Source of the DNA: JASFUX01 sp050050115 | Lineage (GTDB): Bacteria; Pseudomonadota; Alphaproteobacteria; Caulobacterales; Maricaulaceae | Length of the DNA: 6,998 nt | Direction of reading: 5' to 3' | NCBI GenBank assembly: GCA_050050115.1 | Contig: JASFUX010000180.1 | Coordinates: 1-6,998 of the forward strand | Shown here: piece by piece, positions 5,734 through 6,998 of the stretch | How positions within the stretch are numbered: the first letter of the stretch is position 1 | How the letters are laid out: each line of letters begins with the position of its first letter | Translations under genes and position numbers: made by a program | Notes under the pieces: generated by a model | Told to the model about the DNA's origin: nothing | What the model saw: the letters and a program-made list of their open reading frames with translations, nothing else | Database searches by the model: none

Positions 5734-5997
5734 TCAGCCGCCCAAGCCGAGCAATCGATCAAGCGCGCCCGAGTGCTCGAGCGCGAACAGATCGTCCGCG
5801 CCGCCGATGTGCCGGCCGTCGATGAAGATCTGAGGATAGGTCATCCCGCCGTTCGCCCGCGCGATCATCTCCTTGCGCTTTTCAGGGTCGAACCCTGCTT
5901 CGATCTCCTCGAAGCAAACGCCCTTGCCGCGCAACAGCGCAACCGCGCGCGTGCAGTAGCCGCAGCACCCTCGAGTGTAGATTACGATGTCGCGCAT
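5734..5997 (-). CDS. grxC: Glutaredoxin 3 (GrxC)
   Basis: From the ATG at 5997 the product is 87 residues, the normal size of a class I bacterial glutaredoxin, which reduces disulphides and glutathione-mixed disulphides with GSH. It shows the active site CGYC (Cys12-Cys15), the cis-proline motif TYP (53-55) and GGADD (65-69), the GSH-binding GGxDD element. Gly replaces the textbook Pro of CPYC; CGYC is also common among alphaproteobacterial glutaredoxins. An extra Cys11 directly precedes Cys12. The frame extends upstream to an ATG at 6024 and a GTG at 6057, adding 9 or 20 polar residues. ATG 5997 is preferred because the fold begins at once with DIVIYTR and GGAGG (plus-strand 6009-6013) lies 11 nt before it, a rather long spacer. 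It sits between comF and the amidase gene. Confidence 0.93.
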   Translation of the reverse strand: MRDIVIYTRGCCGYCTRAVALLRGKGVCFEEIEAGFDPEKRKEMIARANGGMTYPQIFIDGRHIGGADDLFALEHSGALDRLLGLGG

Positions 5998-6061
5998 CGG
6001 CGAGTTGTCCTCCGAGTCGCTCATATGGGCATCGCGCGCCCGATGTCTGCGCGACACGGCG

Positions 6062-6871
6062 TCACGATTGCGTCACGTCCTGCGGCCGGGCCACGCGCGC
6101 CAGGGCGACGGCGTCGACCCGCGCCGCTCCGGCCGACTTGAGCGCCCGCGCCGCGGCCCCGAGCGTCGCACCGGTCGTATAGACATCATCCACCAGCAAT
6201 AAACGCGCCTCGCGCACTTCGGTCCCGTGACCGGTTCGGACCGCGAAAGCCCCGGCGACGTTGCGGCGGCGGCCCCGGCCGCTCTTGCCGCCCTGGGTCT
6301 CGGTCGCGCGCACGCGTTCGAGCGCGTCGGGGTTGAACGGCCTGCCAGCGCGCTTGGCGAGCGCCTTGGCGAGCAGCGCCGACTGGTTGAAGCGCCGCTT
6401 GCGCAGCCGCGAGGGATGCAGCGGAATCGGGACGATGAAGTCGGCCTCGCGCGCCGCCTCGCCGGCGGCTTGCGCCATCCAGGCGGCGAAGGTGCCGAGC
6501 GCGTCCGTGCGCGCGGCGTGCTTGAGCTGGAGGACGAGGCTGCGGCTGTGCGCGTCGTAGATCAGCGGCGCGCGCGCCGCGTCGAACGCCGGCGGCTTGG
6601 CGAGACAGGCCGCGCAGGTCGCCGCGGGCCCCAGGTCGAACTCGAACGGCGCGCCGCAACATGCGCACAGCGGTTCGGTGACGAACGACAGCTTGCCCCA
6701 GGATTCGGGTGCAATCCGGCCGGGGGCGTCGACCGGCTCGTCGCTGACCGGACAGGTCGGCGGAAAGACGAAGTTGAGCGCAGCCTCCCAGCCTCCGGCT
6801 AGGGCCTGGGTTAGCGCCTGCGCCGCGCGGCGCTTTGCTTGAGCCGCCGACCGGTCCATATGCCGTGTCAT
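6062..6871 (-). CDS. comF: ComF family phosphoribosyltransferase-like protein
   Basis: The 269-residue protein has the ComF layout. An N-terminal zinc-finger part has Cys40, Cys69 and Cys72 (LCACCGAPF), and Cys86 and Cys89 (TCAAC). A type I phosphoribosyltransferase domain follows, with DFIVPIPLHPSRLRKRRFNQ (144-163) and the PRPP-binding motif LLLVDDVYTTGATL (224-237). ComF proteins are needed for DNA uptake in transformable bacteria such as Bacillus and Haemophilus, where ComF acts with the ComFA or PriA helicase side; many non-competent bacteria also keep it, so competence should not be concluded. It should be cytoplasmic. The ATG at 6871 is chosen because GGAG (plus-strand 6877-6880) lies 5 nt before it; Met5 (6859) is an alternative. 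This ATG overlaps the start codon of the divergent methyltransferase gene. It is probably the first gene of the comF-grxC-amidase-DUF1178 operon. Confidence 0.94.
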   Translation of the reverse strand: MTRHMDRSAAQAKRRAAQALTQALAGGWEAALNFVFPPTCPVSDEPVDAPGRIAPESWGKLSFVTEPLCACCGAPFEFDLGPAATCAACLAKPPAFDAARAPLIYDAHSRSLVLQLKHAARTDALGTFAAWMAQAAGEAAREADFIVPIPLHPSRLRKRRFNQSALLAKALAKRAGRPFNPDALERVRATETQGGKSGRGRRRNVAGAFAVRTGHGTEVREARLLLVDDVYTTGATLGAAARALKSAGAARVDAVALARVARPQDVTQS

Positions 6872-6998
6872 GAGCGCTCCGCCACCCCTCTTCGACCGCG
6901 CGCGCGTCCGCGCCCACCGTGATCGCGCAGCACGAAGGCAAGCTCAAGTCCCCTCTCGCGACGGCGGCTTCCTGCGGGCGCTGGCGGCGGAGGATCTG
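6870..6998 (+). CDS. Probable SAM-dependent methyltransferase, BioC/NDUFAF5-like (N-terminal fragment)
   Basis: An ATG at 6870 opens 43 codons that run off the right edge without a stop. The visible start, with LFDRARVRAHRDRAA (7-21) and FLRALAAEDL (34-43), resembles the N-terminus of alphaproteobacterial BioC-like methyltransferases, related to NDUFAF5, which typically begin with a Phe-Asp-Arg then a basic helix. This gene is commonly found divergent from comF in Alphaproteobacteria (from memory). The SAM-binding motifs lie beyond the window, so the assignment rests on the start and the neighbourhood. No Shine-Dalgarno is seen upstream, where the DNA is comF coding sequence, so a leaderless transcript is possible. 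Confidence 0.65.
   Translation, partial: MSAPPPLFDRARVRAHRDRAARRQAQVPSRDGGFLRALAAEDL

Noticed and set aside
4386..5833. Long plus-strand open frames across the DUF1178 and amidase genes
   Set aside because: They oppose two well-recognised proteins with intact catalytic or metal motifs and show no domain of their own.

Overview
This is a GC-rich, gene-dense chromosomal window from an alphaproteobacterium. The order lysC-ptsP with ubiG divergent from lysC, next to a comF-grxC-nitrilase-DUF1178 run and a divergent methyltransferase, is a familiar alphaproteobacterial neighbourhood. The protein sequences resemble the Caulobacterales/Maricaulales side of the class. That placement is inferred from remembered family sequences, not from a search.

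Layout. (1) 1-2120, minus strand: aspartokinase lysC followed after 31 bp by ptsP, the first enzyme of the nitrogen-related phosphotransferase system; ptsP runs off the left edge. (2) 2121-2256: divergent intergenic region. (3) 2257-3037, plus: ubiG, ubiquinone O-methyltransferase, broken by a frameshift near 2621-2628 where several residues also appear to be missing. (4) 3139-3441, plus: a small lipoprotein. (5) 3481-4350, minus: an M24-type metallopeptidase with a GTG start, convergent with the lipoprotein. (6) 4473-6871, minus: a compact run comF, grxC, a Nit1-like amidase and a DUF1178 protein, the last three almost certainly translationally coupled. (7) 6870-6998, plus: the start of a class I methyltransferase whose ATG overlaps the comF ATG on the opposite strand.

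Most genes are housekeeping: amino-acid biosynthesis, nitrogen PTS signalling, quinone synthesis, thiol redox and metabolite repair. No mobile element, CRISPR array, RNA gene or new multi-gene system is visible. The most notable observation is the damaged ubiG. One explanation is a deletion between two copies of GGCTCGAC; the alternative frame stays open almost to the true stop, so the damage is easily missed. Other points worth checking are a strong internal Shine-Dalgarno in lysC at the position of the known beta-subunit start of other bacteria, the nested comF/methyltransferase start codons, and an M24 peptidase with a non-canonical active-site loop and an insertion.
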